In this document: piece by piece, positions 62,504-64,000 of the stretch
How the letters are laid out: each line of letters opens with the position of its first letter
Numbering within the stretch: position 1 is the first letter of the stretch
Source: Kangiella aquimarina DSM 16071
GTDB taxonomy: Bacteria; Pseudomonadota; Gammaproteobacteria; Enterobacterales; Kangiellaceae
Assembly (NCBI RefSeq): GCF_000374105.1
Contig: NZ_KB893651.1
Coordinates: forward strand, 149,838-213,837
Direction: 5' to 3'
Length of the DNA: 64,000 nt
Notes under the pieces: model-generated
The model's input: only the letters and a program-made list of their open reading frames with translations
Databases searched by the model: none
Told to the model about the DNA's origin: nothing
Made by a program: the position numbers and the translations under genes

Positions 62504-64000
62504 TTAGAATTGCAAACTTGCTTTGAGGTAAACGATGTTTTTCGAGTCCCAGACGGTACTGCTATCAAAGTAAGCGCGGTCATTGATATTGTGCTGGATT
62601 ACCAACGATAAGGAAAGCTCTTTATCATCAATAGGTAAGGTTTGACTCAACCGAGCATCAAACCTTTTAAAATCAGCCCCTCTTTCCATATCTTGTAAAT
62701 AGTATGCACTACTGAAAGACAATTGCTCAGTTAGTTGATGGCTGAATAATATTGAGGCAGTTTGTTCAGGTGCCTGATGGCGAAGACTACGACCAGTTTC
62801 TACCTCTATATCCTGATAACTGTAGCTTAGCCATAAACGACTATCAGAACTAAGGTGGTAATCAAGTTGCATATCAACACCCTTAGATTTGAAGCTATTG
62901 GCATTTCGTGGGTTATAGTCTTCAAGCCCAAACAGTCCATCAATGGTGTCATTGAGATCGTCATAATAGAACTTAATATCAAAATTAAGATCGCTACCCA
63001 GACGATAGAACCAGCCAATCTCTCGAGAAAGTATTGTTTCTGGCTCCAGATTGCCCATAGCTTGTGGAGTTTGATAAAAAGTTGCAAAGGTGTCACTGCC
63101 ATTGACAGGCATTGTTAAGTTACGAACGATGTATCGACGATGCCCGCTTTCTTCATAAAAATCAGGGTTTCTTGTTCCTTTAGCAAGAATAAAACGCCAG
63201 GATGAGCTAGGCGTTGCAAGATAGTTAAGCGCCAGGCGAGGTGAAAATTCTCCTCCCACAAACTTATCATGTTCGTACATGCTACCAAAGTTTAGCAGAG
63301 TATCTTCTGCTAGCCGCCACTCTAAATTGCCAAATACTCGATAAATATCGTTGTGGAGCTTTTTCTCGAAGAATGATTCGCCACGAATAGTATCGCGTCT
63401 TGAACTCAGGCCTGAAACCAGTCTTAAATTGTTGTTGAAGGTATATGTATCTTGTAATTCTATTTCCCACTTATCCTCATCAATATTCTGATTGGCTATT
63501 CCGCAAACGGTACTGGCTCCAAGCTCCAGAAATCGGTCGTAGACCTGTTGCGTTAGCAAGGCAGCTTCAGGTGTGCCAGGAGTTGGAATCGCAGAGCCTG
63601 AAGAAATGGCGCTTATCAATTGGTCAGTGTAGATGGGGTCATAGTCATAAAGCGCACCCAGTTCATTAGTAAAAAATAAAGCGGGTGGGCAGGTTTGCCA
63701 TTCTTCCTCGATGGAGTCCTGGCTGTAATGGGCATTTAATTTGATGTCATGATCAGCTGAAAGCTGACGATCCCATATTAGTTGAACAAAGCTATCATCA
63801 GTTGTTTTGATATGGTACGGCTCTGTTTGATAAACGTCTAACAAGTCCTGCTGCTCATCGGCCTGACTGTATCCAAAAATGAGACGCCATTGCTGGTCAT
63901 GCGCTGGATTGAAAACCATGTCACCACGGAAATAGTTGGTGTCATGATCATCGTAACGCTCGCTACCATTACGCTGTAAATCAAAACCATCATCACTGTG
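62504..64000 (-). CDS. TonB-dependent outer-membrane receptor, C-terminal part
   Basis: The minus-strand frame is open from the stop at 62504 to the window edge, giving 498 residues without the signal peptide, plug and first strands. It consists of alternating amphipathic strands typical of a TonB-dependent receptor barrel: LRLVSGLSSRRDTIRGESFF, NFGSMYEHDKFVGGEFSPRL and the NPDFYEESGHRRYI gating region. The final strand NIVYLKASLQF ends in Phe. A substrate cannot be named. The Met at 63919 is internal. Confidence 0.9.
   Translation of the reverse strand, partial: HSDDGFDLQRNGSERYDDHDTNYFRGDMVFNPAHDQQWRLIFGYSQADEQQDLLDVYQTEPYHIKTTDDSFVQLIWDRQLSADHDIKLNAHYSQDSIEEEWQTCPPALFFTNELGALYDYDPIYTDQLISAISSGSAIPTPGTPEAALLTQQVYDRFLELGASTVCGIANQNIDEDKWEIELQDTYTFNNNLRLVSGLSSRRDTIRGESFFEKKLHNDIYRVFGNLEWRLAEDTLLNFGSMYEHDKFVGGEFSPRLALNYLATPSSSWRFILAKGTRNPDFYEESGHRRYIVRNLTMPVNGSDTFATFYQTPQAMGNLEPETILSREIGWFYRLGSDLNFDIKFYYDDLNDTIDGLFGLEDYNPRNANSFKSKGVDMQLDYHLSSDSRLWLSYSYQDIEVETGRSLRHQAPEQTASILFSHQLTEQLSFSSAYYLQDMERGADFKRFDARLSQTLPIDDKELSLSLVIQHNINDRAYFDSSTVWDSKNIVYLKASLQF

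Overview
The window reads as an ordinary chromosomal segment of a marine or halophilic gammaproteobacterium, with one AT-rich insertion. The lolB-ispE-prs / hemA-prfA-prmC block and the mreBCD-maf-rng-yhdP-nit-tldD string keep the gene order known from Gammaproteobacteria. Moderate-to-low GC, FabV, a membrane pyrophosphatase and a PPi-type phosphofructokinase suggest a Kangiella-like member of the Oceanospirillales. This placement is an inference from gene content, not a database result.

Layout. 1-8.4 kb: the tail of a SRPBCC protein, outer-membrane phospholipase A, an M20 dipeptidase, a metallo-beta-lactamase-fold hydrolase, a FAH-family enzyme, a PCu(A)C copper chaperone, a DUF2333 protein, a structured non-coding stretch, and an ECF sigma factor with a likely membrane regulator. 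8.4-16.7 kb: soluble pyrophosphatase divergent from a membrane ion-pumping pyrophosphatase, a zinc-finger/TPR membrane protein convergent with a rhomboid-TPR protease, a TonB-like protein and a PPi-dependent PFK. 17.2-21.6 kb: mpl-ubiX, then an ABC exporter pair followed by a Lon-N domain protein. 21.7-32.9 kb: a lipoprotein, a candidate sigma-54-driven small RNA, a periplasmic coiled-coil protein, FabV, a DUF3592 protein, an LTA-synthase-like sulfatase, a membrane-anchored LuxR-type HTH protein, alcohol dehydrogenase, DbpA and a SRAP-family protein.

33.0-35.8 kb is distinctly AT-rich. It holds a small lipoprotein and a 645-residue ABC-type ATPase fused to a TOPRIM-like domain, beside tRNA-Met. 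This is the best candidate for an acquired (possibly anti-phage) function. 36-50.7 kb is housekeeping: ychF, pth, rplY, a CadC-like regulator divergent from an S41 peptidase, prs, tRNA-Gln, ispE, lolB, a large TPR lipoprotein, and hemA-prfA-prmC. 51-64 kb carries mreB, mreC (apparently starting at ATT), mreD, maf, rng, yhdP, nit, tldD, darP/yjgA and the C-terminal part of a TonB-dependent receptor that runs off the window.

Themes: (i) pyrophosphate is handled by three different enzymes within 8 kb; (ii) the intergenic spaces are rich in short REP-like palindromes and include two inverted copies of a ~230-bp non-coding repeat; (iii) two intergenic regions look like small-RNA genes; (iv) no rRNA operon, CRISPR array, transposase or prophage was seen.
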